From the NCBI GenBank assembly GCA_009733575.1, contig ML769698.1, positions 1-51,422 on the forward strand: a stretch of 51,422 bases of DNA, given 5' to 3'. This DNA is from Gymnopus androsaceus JB14. Its lineage: Eukaryota; Basidiomycota; Agaricomycetes; Agaricales; Omphalotaceae. Below the pieces are notes generated by a model. That model was given only the letters and a program-made list of their open reading frames with translations, did no database searches and was not told where the DNA came from. Shown here one piece after another: positions 21,609 through 32,400 of the stretch. Positions within the stretch are counted from its first letter, which is position 1, and every line of letters starts with the position of its first letter. Made by a program: the position numbers and the translations under genes.

Positions 21609-22766
21609 AATATTTGAGAAATATGTTGGCACTGTAGAAATATATCCTGAAATTTAGGTATTCATTAGTATTAAAAGCTTTGCAGAAATTTTCCCAATCA
21701 GTCCAATATTTGAGTCAAAAGAAAGGACAGCTGATTCATGCTGTACCAAATGATTTGGAAATTGAGCTGAATTTTGAATATTCAACACAACTTAAATATA
21801 CCCCAATATATGAGATATCATGAGTGTTTTCATTGCTGAGCAGTAGAGATGTCATATATCAGGGTATACATCAGCAAAACCTGGATAATGGCCTGCTATG
21901 AGCTGCTATGGGATCACCAAGCATTTGTGCCAGCTGTCAACCATTTGACAGCTGTCATTCTCTCAGATCTCTCCCGCCACTATAAGAATCAATGCCAAGA
22001 CTTCACACCAAAAGTGCAAAAAAAAAAAATGCACTCAAAGGAAATACTGACTAATTTATGAAATTTCATGTCAAAAATCACTTATGAGTGAAAATTTGAG
22101 TGAAAATTAATTATTCAGTCAAACAGTCTTGTTGTGTGAAGATATACATATCAGTACATTATTTAGATAAACTGAAGAAGGGCCTGAATTATAGTGTATC
22201 TGAGCTCCTGAAATGGTAAATGATTTGTTATATATTGCAAGTCAAATCATTCCAAGTGAGATATTTCCTTTCAGGTGTATTTTCAGACAATATAAAAAGT
22301 TGTGTGAATAATCATCTTTCAGAATAACTGAAAATACACCTGAAAGGAAATATTTCACTTGGAATGATTTGACTTGCAATATATAGCAAATCATTTACCA
22401 TTTCAGGAGCTCAGATATATTATAATTCAGGCCCTCTTCAGTTTATCTAAATAATGTACTGATACAGTGGCTGCCAAAATTGATGTCACCCCATGCAACC
22501 TATTCAATGGGCTACTGAATAGGCAACTAGATTAGGGGGGGGGGGGGGGGGTGACATCAATTTTGGCAGCCACTGTATTTAAGTTGTGCTGAATCTTCAA
22601 AATTCAGCTCAATTTTTGGGTCATTTGATACAGCATGAATCAGCTGTCCTTTCTTTTGACTCAAATATTGGACTGATTGGGAAAATTTCAGCAATGCTTT
22701 TAATCCTAATGAATACATAAATTTCAGTATATGTTTCTATAGTGCCAAAATATTTATTGATATATT
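21609..22766. repeat. 1.16-kb palindrome with different insertions in each arm
   Basis: The outer arms 21609-21797 and 22577-22766 are inverted copies; for example GGACAGCTGATTCATGCTGT near 21727 pairs with ACAGCATGAATCAGCTGTCC near 22630. The inner arms 22150-22290 and 22325-22466 are nearly perfect; AAATCATTCCAAGTGAGATA pairs with TATTTCACTTGGAATGATTT. The left arm is interrupted by about 350 bp (21798-22149) that contains a CATCAGCAAAACCTGG end. The right arm is interrupted by the 111-bp MITE at 22465. The central loop is about 35 bp. There is no coding content, so I infer a fold-back element. Confidence 0.7.
22465..22575. mobile_element. 111-bp MITE with TA duplication
   Basis: Terminal inverted repeats CAGTGGCTGCCAAAATTGAT / ATCAATTTTGGCAGCCACTG are flanked by TA on both sides. 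The interior is TCACCCC..., an inverted CTACTGAATAGG core and a run of G. It interrupts one arm of the large palindrome, so it arrived later. The termini resemble those of the DDE_1 transposon at 10641-21595. Confidence 0.75.
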
Positions 22767-22773
22767 CAATCTC

Positions 22774-23431
22774 CATCAGCAAAACTAGGGCTTACCACCG
22801 TGTCCGTGTACCCACGGTTCACGGTCACCGTGAGACCTCATTTGGGTACCGTTTTTTACCGTCCGTGAGCGGTCGACACGGTCGTGACATGGTACCCAAG
22901 ACGTTGTAGCCAAGTATCACTTTCCCTAAGTTTAATTGAACCTTAACCAGCTGAAAAGCGGCCAGAAGAATAAATGATATGCACTCCGAGTCACTGCTTT
23001 TATTTATAGGGAGAAACAAGAGCTTCAATGTTTTCCGAGTGCTGCCGAGAGGTATTTGATCCCACGGCCAGGTCGAATCTTGTGTACTTTCGAGCTATCC
23101 TTGAGCTGAACTAGGTTGAATCAGTGCATATACTTATATACAGGTCCAAAACGACCTGTAAAAATGCTTTTTACTTACATCTATTATGTTCAAGTATAAG
23201 CACTGGGTTAGCGCCCAAGTGACCGTTACGGACGGTCATTTTACGGTACCGTCCCGTACCAAGCAAATAAACATCAAAAACGGCCGTGACCGTGAACGGA
23301 ACGGTGGTAAGCCCTAAGCAAAACCTGGGTGATCCCATAGCAAGGTCCCCCTCTGTGCAGCTCTGCACAGTTCTGTACAGAGCTGCACAGAGGGGGACCT
23401 TGCTATGGCAAACACCCAGGTTTTGCTGATG
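22774..23431. mobile_element. palindromic MITE, family CATCAGCAAAACCTG, split by a hAT MITE
   Basis: With the inner element removed, the sequence runs CATCAGCAAAACCTGGGTG ... CACCCAGGTTTTGCTGATG. The arms hold CATAGCAAGGTCCCCCTCTG and its exact complement around a short TTC centre. The element is then about 118 bp and almost fully self-complementary. Relatives lie at 26864-27042, at 39164-39222 (degenerate) and as a single end at 21868. Confidence 0.7.
22786..23316. mobile_element. 531-bp hAT-type MITE with 8-bp duplication AGCAAAAC
   Basis: Begins TAGGGCTTACCACCGT and ends with the inverted ACGGTGGTAAGCCCTA. AGCAAAAC precedes (22778-22785) and follows (23317-23324) the element. An 8-bp duplication and TAGGG-type ends are hallmarks of hAT. 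Subterminal regions are dense in ACGGT/ACCGT words. It encodes nothing recognisable. Confidence 0.8.
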
Positions 23432-23441
23432 TCTGGTCAAG

Positions 23442-23478
23442 TTTCTGCTCAGCAGAAATTTGGCCATTTTTTGGTGTG
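23442..23478 (-). repeat. right copy of the inverted 37-bp repeat (mate at 10024-10060)
   Basis: Inverse of the left copy, ending TTTTTTGGTGTG. It lies 10 bp outside the palindromic MITE. The core TTTCTGCTCAGCAGAAA is itself a perfect palindrome except at its centre. Confidence 0.5.
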
Positions 23479-23773
23479 ATATAATTATACAGTACTAGAG
23501 TAATCCTAGATTCTCAAAGAATGAAACATCTCCCATTGACTGAGAGATGTGGATACTATGGTAAGAGCGAAAGAGAGTCGGTAGTGATATGTCTTCAAGG
23601 CAGGTCTTTTCGCGTCAAAACTGGAAGGCGCTGCGCTCACATGCGTCCGATCTAGATGTCTAGATCTCAAAATCAGTGCCAAGTAGCGTTGGGAAGTGAG
23701 GACTCAATTTAGCAAGGATTTATAATGACATAGATATGTAAGTATGATATTCTGATCTCGATTTTGGAATCTT

Positions 23774-25882
23774 TCAGTATTGGCTGTGAGCTGACTCGGT
23801 ATCCATCAGCCCCATCGGCATTGCCTTCGAATTACCATTGCATGCAGGCTCGTCCGTCAGAATTTCGTCGACGTGCATCTGCATTGTCTTCGTGACATTC
23901 ACCTCCACCGGGGCTACGTTATCATCGGAGGAGGCGTGCAGCTGATCCCTTGTACTTCCAAAATAGTTAAACCTGCCCCCACGCTGGCCAGATGTATGAC
24001 GTTTCAGCCTGAGAACATCCAAGTCGACTGCATCGATGGATCTAGAAGTAACGTTTCCTGCTCGCTCACGAAGGGACGGGCGGTAATTGAGCCTGATTAC
24101 ATGCAGCAGCATCGGCGTGAACTTCTCAGACGCCGAAGAACAAAGAGACATACATGGCTACGATGGAGTTTGCGTACACTAAGGATTTATCCGAAGAATT
24201 TAGAACCGCCAAGTAAGGAGTATACAGAGGGAGCTTACATTTGGCGACAATGAAGTGGAGAGCTAGAAAGATCAGGTTTTCTCGCATGACTATCCACTGT
24301 ACGAAAGGATGGTGAGTTTTCTGACACTTCTGAGTCGCAATCTTGGAAAAACTCACTGTAATCAACATTGCCAACGTCGAAATTCTAAGTATTATGTGGT
24401 AGTATATACGCAATTTCAGCAATACAATTAGTAGATATGACTTACACTGTGGCCAGACCAGTTTCGAAGCTATAAAGGATCAAGGAATCGATTACCCCGT
24501 CTAGACTGAACAATAAACAAGGATCAGTGACACGGGGCTCGGGTCTCAGTTATTGGAGCTCACCTGACAGACTGTGCCCGACTTCGTCTCAAAATAATCT
24601 TGCAGACCGAGAACGCAGTGATAGGTGCGAGTCAAAAAAAAAAAAAAAAAATCTGAATGAAGTTAAATGTTCATACCATCATGACGACCGTGATCAAAGT
24701 ATCCACCAAACAATTAAGCCCGGAGAGTAACACCAAAGACCCACTAGTATTTGGTTCTTACAAAACCAGAGCACTGAGGAAAACTAGACTCACTGATCCA
24801 TTACTGTGGCGGAATGCTTCGAAGTTTTTCAATTGGAGCATGTACGAAGAGGAAACTGGAGTTTGTAAGTGATTATCAGAGTGCACAGCACGAACCATAG
24901 AATTTACTCACGGCAACCTAGGACTAGATATCCAGAAAGGTAAATATCATGGAGGAAGGGAGACTAGAGCACCCGAACATACCGAATCGAAGACCGGCAA
25001 GCACTATCTGATTTTGATATCAGGAAAGGATAGAATAAGCAGTCGGGAGAGCAAAGGACAAACAATAGGCACAGTCAACCAGTACTTTTGCTTGCTGACT
25101 GGAATGTATCTTTAGGTTGGAGAAGGAATATCTAGCACGAGACGACTACATCACTTACACTGAAAAATTCTCCATGAATACATGCTGTGATGCATTCAAT
25201 GGATGAGCTGTTTACAAAGGAATGGATGAACGGACCTTTGCACAATCAATATTGATATTCCCTGCTCGTATGCGGTGGTAAGGATTGTGTAACGACTAAT
25301 TCCAAATTATTTCAATCTCACCGCAGTTAGGACTGAGATCTATATGAATATGGGGTGTAAACAATCTGAATCGTCAGAAATGCAGAGACTTACCGCTATC
25401 GTGCTAATGTGAAAAAAAAGATTTAGTATACATCAACAAAAGAAGGCAGACAAACGGACATTGGAATGAAGTTGACATTTGTGCCATGATCAGTAATAAA
25501 CCACTTCCAGGAGGAGACCATCAGGACACTCGAGTGAACCATGTCCAGGATGCTGTTCCATAATCAGGTTTATGAATTTGAGCACTAGATTATGATAAGG
25601 CTCACAGCAAAGACAAAACCTGAATGGCAAGGCAGTCAAAAAGCAGTTTCATAGATATGATGGATAGTTACAATACACGACATCCGCCAGGTATCTGTTG
25701 GTTTGACGGACCTCCAGTACATGATGCATTCTACAATCAGAATACCAGAAAACCTGCAAGAAATGTCGAGTCAGTTAGAGAGCTTGAAATATGTCTGGTT
25801 GTAGTACATACATTGTAGCAAGAGGGACGCCAAGGATAATAGCACCAAGGGTGGTTTCAAGAGTCCCAGTGGTAGTAGCCAT
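23774..25882 (-). pseudogene. DUF6534-type seven-helix membrane protein, degenerate
   Basis: On the minus strand an ATG at 25882 starts a short peptide with TLETTLGAIILGVPLATM, the typical N-terminus of fungal DUF6534 proteins. After a 58-nt intron come ILIVECIMYWRSVKPTDTW and, at about 25530, ILDMVHSSVLMVSSWKW. Near 24270-24300 lies LIFLALHFIVAK, which joins across an intron to VYANSIVAM. The C-terminal tail contains YRPSLRERAGNVTSRSID and ends in a charged region with VEVNVTKTMQMHVDEI (about 23865). An in-frame TGA after IYETAF (about 25645), frame changes at several exons and missing middle exons show decay. The family is common in mushrooms and its function is unknown. An inverted partial copy lies at 38860-39590. 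Confidence 0.55.
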
Positions 25883-26863
25883 ATTGAAGCTCTTCTAAGT
25901 TGTTGCCCTATCAACCTTGCCTCGCCCTTTAAACCACACCTATGTTTTCACCATCACGGTGTCGTGTGACATATAACAGTGCTCCAAATGCAATCCGTCT
26001 TAGTCCTGGAGTGGAAAACTGATATCGGAAATGCGCGGGGTATCATGATGCTGTATAATAGGTGTAATGTATGAAGAGAATTGTTTGCCTCCTATGAACT
26101 TCAAGTCCCAGCATCGGTCGGGAGCTGATGAAGTCTGTAAGAGAATTGATTTTTGCCTCCTATGAACTTCGAATCCCAGCATCGGTCGGGAGCTGATGAA
26201 GTCAAAATGCAAAATGTATCATTTCAGCATCGAATGTGGCCTTCTGAGATAAATTTGTGCCTCCAGAAATCGTAAAGGTGATTTGTATGGTGGTCGTAGT
26301 TGAGATAATGCAGCCTACTCGATGATACACTGACAGCCTTCATTATTGAGAAACAAATAAAAAGTGAAGGAGTCGCGTCAAATGGCTGTTAGTTTTTTTT
26401 AACCGCAGAGATCATAGGACAGTTCTCCAAGTTCAACAAGTCATCCATAGTCTTGGGTCCCATCTCTTCCAAGCGCCCTATACTTTTAATGGCTCGGTTC
26501 TGGCAATCTTCTTTTTTGGGAGCCGTTGGAGTCTTGAAGACAGGAATTTAGTAGCTCGACTACTGGGTCTGGATCTTATCGACTTACACTGTGAACGAAT
26601 CAGACCTACCTGACAAACGCGTTTCTACACGTCATGCGGAAGAGACACAGAGTCGTTGGTTGCAACTAGAGCGGTATAATTGATCAACGTGATCGAAATT
26701 GTCATAAATGTACATCCTCTTGACATCCTCTCACGTTTGACGTGCCCGCTTTTTGACCGTTCTATGTTTAAAGCTACGAAAAATGATTTATCTGTCCATG
26801 ATATGACATCCCTTATATTTTAATTGAGAGGTTACAAATGGATCTTGTTGAACTCAAGGTATT
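25883..26863. other. no gene; contains a two-unit tandem repeat
   Basis: Upstream of the DUF6534 start. Apart from the 68-bp tandem duplication (26070-26205) I find only short random frames. Confidence 0.4.
26070..26205. repeat. two direct copies of a 68-bp unit
   Basis: GCCTCCTATGAACTTC...CCCAGCATCGGTCGGGAGCT occurs at 26087 and again 68 bp later at 26155, with only a few differences. It is a simple tandem duplication in non-coding DNA. Confidence 0.75.
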
Positions 26864-27042
26864 CATCAGCAAAACCTGTATTTTTGCTGGAGGTCTCCAG
26901 AGATCTCTGGAGCTTGACAGCTGTCAAAAAAACCGTCAATTTTCTCCAGAGATCTCCAGAGGTCTCTGGAATAGGGTACCTTGCTCCAGAGATGTCCCAA
27001 ATGAATGGGTTTTCTCCAGTGAAAATACAGGTTTTGCTGATG
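26864..27042. mobile_element. 179-bp palindromic MITE, family CATCAGCAAAACCTG
   Basis: Starts CATCAGCAAAACCTGTATTT and ends with the inverse, AATACAGGTTTTGCTGATG. The arms hold stacked CTCCAGAGATCTCTGGAG words, so the strand can fold on itself at several scales. The interior differs from the copy at 22774 but the termini are the same. Short frames across it on both strands are translations of the repeat. Confidence 0.7.
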
Positions 27043-28205
27043 TTACAGGCATATATTATACTACTGAACTTGAAGGATCTGTCTCTTTTTGATGGACTCA
27101 CTGTGCCTTGACTCTGAAGGGTATTCACCTGGTAATATTTACTAGCCTACCAACTTGTATGGAGCAACTTTTAAGCAATGATCATTGGCTGATTTTCTGG
27201 CCACTGTTGTTGATTGACCAACTTGACATCTCGATAAATGCGGGTAACAAGCCTCCCAGCTCCAAGCCCTGGGTATAATACACAAGAGCCCGATTAGTTT
27301 TGACTGCTTTTTACCGTGGTCTACTGTATCATTCACATCCTCTGTCACTGTAGTTTACCGCGCAGGTATGCTCTCATCGCTCGCACTCGTAATTGAAGAT
27401 TTTTGACATAACAATTCTTCAATCTTTCTTCCCTTGCTTTTGCTTGTGGATGATGGTCTCCAGCATCCTATAAAAGCATTATATACATCTGTGGCGCTAA
27501 CTTTACCATCTTATGAAAAAGGACTGCCCTCCTCCAAGCATACAAGTGAGGATATTCTTGGTTTCATTCAACATCCATATTCACTCGAGCTCACCCGACA
27601 CTGACGCAGTCCAAAATCATTCTAAGACTGGATAACCTCTTCCCACATGACTGGACCGTGTTGCTCTTTATTTTCACATCTATAAACAAGATAATTGGGA
27701 GTATCTTTTCATCTTGATGTCCTGAATCCAAATTTGCTCATTCAGTCTCACAGCTGGCAAACCATTCCCCATCGGAGCATCGGCAAGTTGGCCAAAGTAT
27801 GGGTGCATGGTACCATACTCTCCATACATCTTCCATGCATGTATGGGAGAAGGGAGGGCGCATAAAACCCATACTTCGCATGGGAGCCATGCATTCCATA
27901 CATTCATGATTCTTGGTACCATACGCTATTCCACATTCCATACCTTCCAGATATTGACCAACCGTCAAAACAAGTGATTCACAATAAACCGAAAGTGAAT
28001 AAAGGGAATTCTATTCATGTAACCTACCAACAGCAACATACCAAGAAATACAGAATCCCTCGAAGCCTTGAATCCAGCAAATTCCTTCCATTCCTTCCAT
28101 ATAATAGCAAACGAAGACTCACTCTCTTAACGTTAAGTTTGGTTGTAATAGCGGCGGGATAAAGCTAACATCGAAATCATGAAAGCGACTCGGAAGTATA
28201 AATAA
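27043..28205. other. no gene recognised; inverted GGTACCAT/CATGCAT words
   Basis: Between 27800 and 27950 the words GGTACCATAC, CCATGCAT and CCATACAT recur in both orientations, forming a weak hairpin. A 62-codon frame at 27974-28162 could be an upstream exon of the next feature, but I cannot place a convincing donor. Confidence 0.35.
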
Positions 28206-28771
28206 GTGAACAACGTACCAGCAGTGAAGGGCTATGCGCGACCTACCGATTTGAAATTTGAATATTACTTTCACGGAGGTCCACCTGTCCATGCTCCCGC
28301 AGGAAGTAAAACTATCGCACAGCGATTTCTCTTCTGTCACCAAGTGAGTAGGGCTCTTTTAAATTCCTTGGTCTTCTCATTCATCACTTGTACTACTTAC
28401 AGATACTCATAGACGACATATACACGTTTCGTTCACGAACCCGGACTTGTGATGCTATATTGGATGATCACGGAAGTTCTCCAGATCGCCCAAGACGTCA
28501 AGTTCGCTCTCTCAAACTAACTGCCTCAGATTGGTGCGATAATACCACACAAACACCTACTATATCAAAATCAATCATTTTTCGCCTTGGTGCGGCGTTC
28601 CTACCGGAGCGTGCAAATAGGAGAATTAGTAGGTTTTTGAGAAGGTCGAAGGGAGTTCCGTTGTTGGATATGGATATGATGTTGTTTTCATATGAGAATG
28701 GGAGTACGGAGACTGTAGATTTTACTGTTCCTTCCTCCGAAGTTCCGCATTATGTATTTGATACTATATAG
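28206..28771 (+). CDS. possible two-exon hypothetical gene fragment
   Basis: A frame following an AG at 28206 reads through a sequence with HGGPPVHAPAGS and ends at a good donor (CACCAA|GTGAGT, 28344). The intron to 28402 is 59 nt, and the frame continues from 28403 to a stop at 28771. The second exon is Arg/Ser-rich, then has IIFRLGAAFLPERANRRIS and an acidic C-terminus (EVPHYVFDTI). Splice sites and frame agree, and the composition is protein-like. I see no start codon, so an upstream exon is missing or the gene is truncated. I do not recognise the family. Confidence 0.3.
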
Positions 28772-29481
28772 TCTAGTACAAGAATGACTTTTCATACCAT
28801 CCTCCAGTGAAATAAAAGTACCCGTATCGGCTGTTTCAAGTAAAGTGCATACTATGCGAAAGATTTAGAACTGATTTCAAAGCGACGAAAGAAATCGTGA
28901 ACAACTTAGTCTCAAGAACTACTCTCTCGGATATCAAGACGGTTCATGTTATCCATTTCTTTAAAAAATCAGTTTTCGTGCCATGGTAGAATGAATGATT
29001 AAGAAAAATACGGAGCACATTACTACACGTCTACTCAATTATTCGCCGCTAGTCTTACTTCGGAGGGCCACAGTGTCTAAACCCGAGTCCCGCACTTATT
29101 CGACGCCGCCGACGCAACCCACGATCCGGTAACGCGCACTGATTACTATGATCATCAGGAAAATCCAGGTTGACGATGAAGAGAAGTCTCTGTAGGGTAG
29201 GAGTGACAAATGCAAAGATACACCAGAGGAATGAGGAGAGGAGGGAAGGATAGAAACATACCAAAATATTCCAGTTATAATCCAATACAGAGTCCAACGA
29301 CATGATAAGCGAATGTCCAGTCCCGAATACGCATATCAACGCCAACTTCTCGGCAACGAGCCATCCAAACGGCTTTTACAGAGATGTGATAGGATTTTCA
29401 GAATAATATAACAACTTACAAGTACGTATACTACGTGTAGCCTCACAAACTCAACCCCAAGTTATTAGTCTCTTTCTATGT
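28772..29481. other. no supported gene downstream of SPF1
   Basis: A minus-strand frame at 29055-29345 has hydrophobic stretches but no start context. Its alternative splicing (GTATGT at about 29263) leads only to a quick stop. I treat the region as SPF1 3' flank. Confidence 0.35.
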
Positions 29482-32400
29482 TTAAACACCCTTCTTCTCA
29501 GCCTCACTCACTGCCAACAGCCTAGCCTCCTCTGCCCTTCCGTTTCTCCTCTGCGCTCCCTCCCCCTCGTAACCATAGGCTTTCGGCTCTAAATCGGCAA
29601 ACAAGTATTTGCAGACAACCTCGATAACCCAGCATCCACCCAGATCAATGATCATACTCGAAGTAAGCTTGAATTTGAACTGTGGATTGAAGTGAAGGTG
29701 GACAGGAAGGTGGGAGTCATCAGTTCAAGTATAGCACAACGGTTAACAAAAAATACAACGAACCTCGCTATCCATCACAACAATCTGTAACCAACGATTC
29801 ATCTCGGGCATGAAATCGGTGGCACCCGAAAACGCTACAGCACTAGCTCCCACCAACCCATAGAACAATGCAGAATTTTCACGAATTCCCTCGCGGAACG
29901 GCCGTCCCTGGAAATTAATCGCAAAAGTCGATACTTGTTGAGAAAGACCTAGGAGGTAGATGGCTGTATTCAGTAGCGATGGTTCGAACTTGGCTTCGAG
30001 GTCGATGATGCCGGGACTAGATGTTCAAAAATCAGTCAAGTGGAAAAGAATTCGATGGGGAGTCTACTACGCACGGTTCATAACGATGAGCCAGGGCAGT
30101 TATGTACACCAACGTGACGATATGCAGCGCAAATTGCAGGAGAACAGAGAGAAGGACGTAGAGGTTGAAGATATTCCCTAAAGGACGTTCTCCGCGAAAG
30201 TTTCTCTACGGGCTACAGCAACAGAAGTTTGTCAGTTTAAGCAATTCAGAGAGAGCAGACAAGAACTAACCTTTGCTCGAGAGATACAGAGAAACAAACC
30301 GACATCAACATTCCCGTAACAGTCACCTGATAGTCGCCAAATTTGATACCGTCGAGGTACTGCACACTCAGACTGTACGCAGTAATCAGACAGTTGAGAG
30401 CGAGAATTTTGTACATCTGAATAGTGGCAACAAGAGTGCATCGTCCTTGACGGATAATATGCGTGACTGAAAGGCGTTAGTTGGTTCAGTAATATAGTAG
30501 AGACAATCAAGCATCACCTGCAGAAACATGAGACAGCTTGGAAGTAAACGGTGCAGCGCACGACGCGTCTCCGAGTTTGATCTGAGGAACTTCATCCTCG
30601 CCTTCCATTTCAGCCAGTTTGTCTGTGATATTGGCAAGATCAAACTAGAGATCGAATTAGGTTAGACAACCTCCGCCTAACAATGCCTAAAAATCATACA
30701 TACCTTCTCCAAAGGATTCCTCTTCCTAGCTTCCAACTGGTTCGCCGCAGCAGCCTGTTGCGCCTGCACCGCATCAGGGAACAAATGCGCAATAGCCGGA
30801 GGCACAGGCGGTGGTGGCTGGTTGAACCTCGACGAAATCTTCAACTGACTCTCATACACCGTCTTGACCCTCTCGACCTTGGCCCTCTCCGCAATCTTCT
30901 GCAAATCCTCAGGCGTCCCATCGAGCAACGCAACACCGATATGAGCCTGCTTGAGCGCACCGACATCATTGGTGCCATCGCCCGCCATAAGAGTAACGTA
31001 ACCAGCACTTTTCAGTGTCGTGAGGATGTACTCTTTTTGGGCAGGTGATACACGAGCGTAGACCCAGGTGTTTTGGACGAGGTCTTTCCATCCTGGCGTG
31101 TTTTCGTATTGCTTCATGGCAGCACCGGTGACACAGATGTCGTACTCGTCGAATAACGTCAAATCGAGTGGGGCGGAGGGGTCCACGGGGATGACTTTGC
31201 GTTCGTCTACGGTTCGCCAGGTGAGGTCTATCAAGTAGGGTTATCAGCCCAGTCGATACAGAAAAACCCAATAAACGAACACAAACCTCTTTCATTACGA
31301 GGATTCTCCTTGAGATCCAAGATGAGCACTTCCCGGTCTACAATCTCGACCGTCTTCGCGACGTGGACGGCGGTCAATGGGTTATCCCCAGTAATCATGA
31401 TGCACTGGAACGAAAAGGTGAGCATGAATGATCATATTCTGAAAACCAATATAGGCTTACACGATGCGAAGAGTCCGCCAACATTTTAAGCGTGTCGACA
31501 GCATCAGCCTTCAACGGACAATGGAAAACAAGGAAACCAGCGAATGTCAGATTGCTTTCAATAGCATCTCTAGCAAGCTTGTTGATCTAAGAGAACATTA
31601 GAATGTCATCAAAAAAAAGCAGTAGAACAAGAACGCTAACTTTTTCACCATTCATAAACTCCATTTCCTTACAAGCCAGCGCAAGGACACGGCTTCCCTC
31701 TCTAGTATAACCCTTGTATATCTCATCATATCGAGAAGGAACAGTACCAAGCATCCCTTTAATAGTCTCCGGCGCGCCCTTGACAGCAACCAAAGTCCGA
31801 TTTGCATTTCCGCCGGTTCCACCTATAACCGAAGGACCTTGGAAAGTCGAAACAGTACACATCCTCTTGAGAGCGGAACTGAACTGGAACCGACGTCTAA
31901 TCGTCAAAGACATTTTGTTGTGGGCTTGCAAAGATGAAACTACGTCGTCTGGATGGAGGAACATAAAAAAGTCAGACGAGAAAGGACGACAAATTGGAAT
32001 TCAAACACACTTTTGCCAACACCCCAGTCCATATTTTCCAACGTTGTTTTCTCCATAGGATCACCGACGACAGTCCCGTCATCGAGCCGTACTAGCGCAT
32101 GCGCGCCGGCAAGACAGAGTGTAGTCTCCCGGGAAACTTCTCGTACATTAACGAGGGCGATAGGGTTCTTCTCACTACTTTGGGGTCAGAAAATTGAATC
32201 AAGTCAAGAAGGATCCTTGATTCACCTTACACCTGTAACACCCTCGAGCACCAAGTTTTCGGCAGTGATAGTTCCTGTCTTGTCGAAACAGCAAACGTCA
32301 ACGCGACCAGCGAAAGGAATGCGGAAGGGTTCGGTACAGAAGATGGCTGTAAAGCTCAAATGTTAGTTTGTGTACGTATCCTGTTGTACCACACACGTAC

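Noticed and set aside
26070..26205. CRISPR-like repeat array
   Set aside because: Only two adjacent 68-bp copies without spacers, in a eukaryotic context. It is a simple tandem duplication.
26832..27128. Coding genes across 26824-27128 on both strands
   Set aside because: The frames coincide with a palindromic MITE. Similar peptides on both strands are a consequence of self-complementarity.
29055..29345. Hydrophobic minus-strand frame as a membrane protein gene
   Set aside because: No start codon context. Splicing options lead to early stops, and it lies directly in the SPF1 3' flank.
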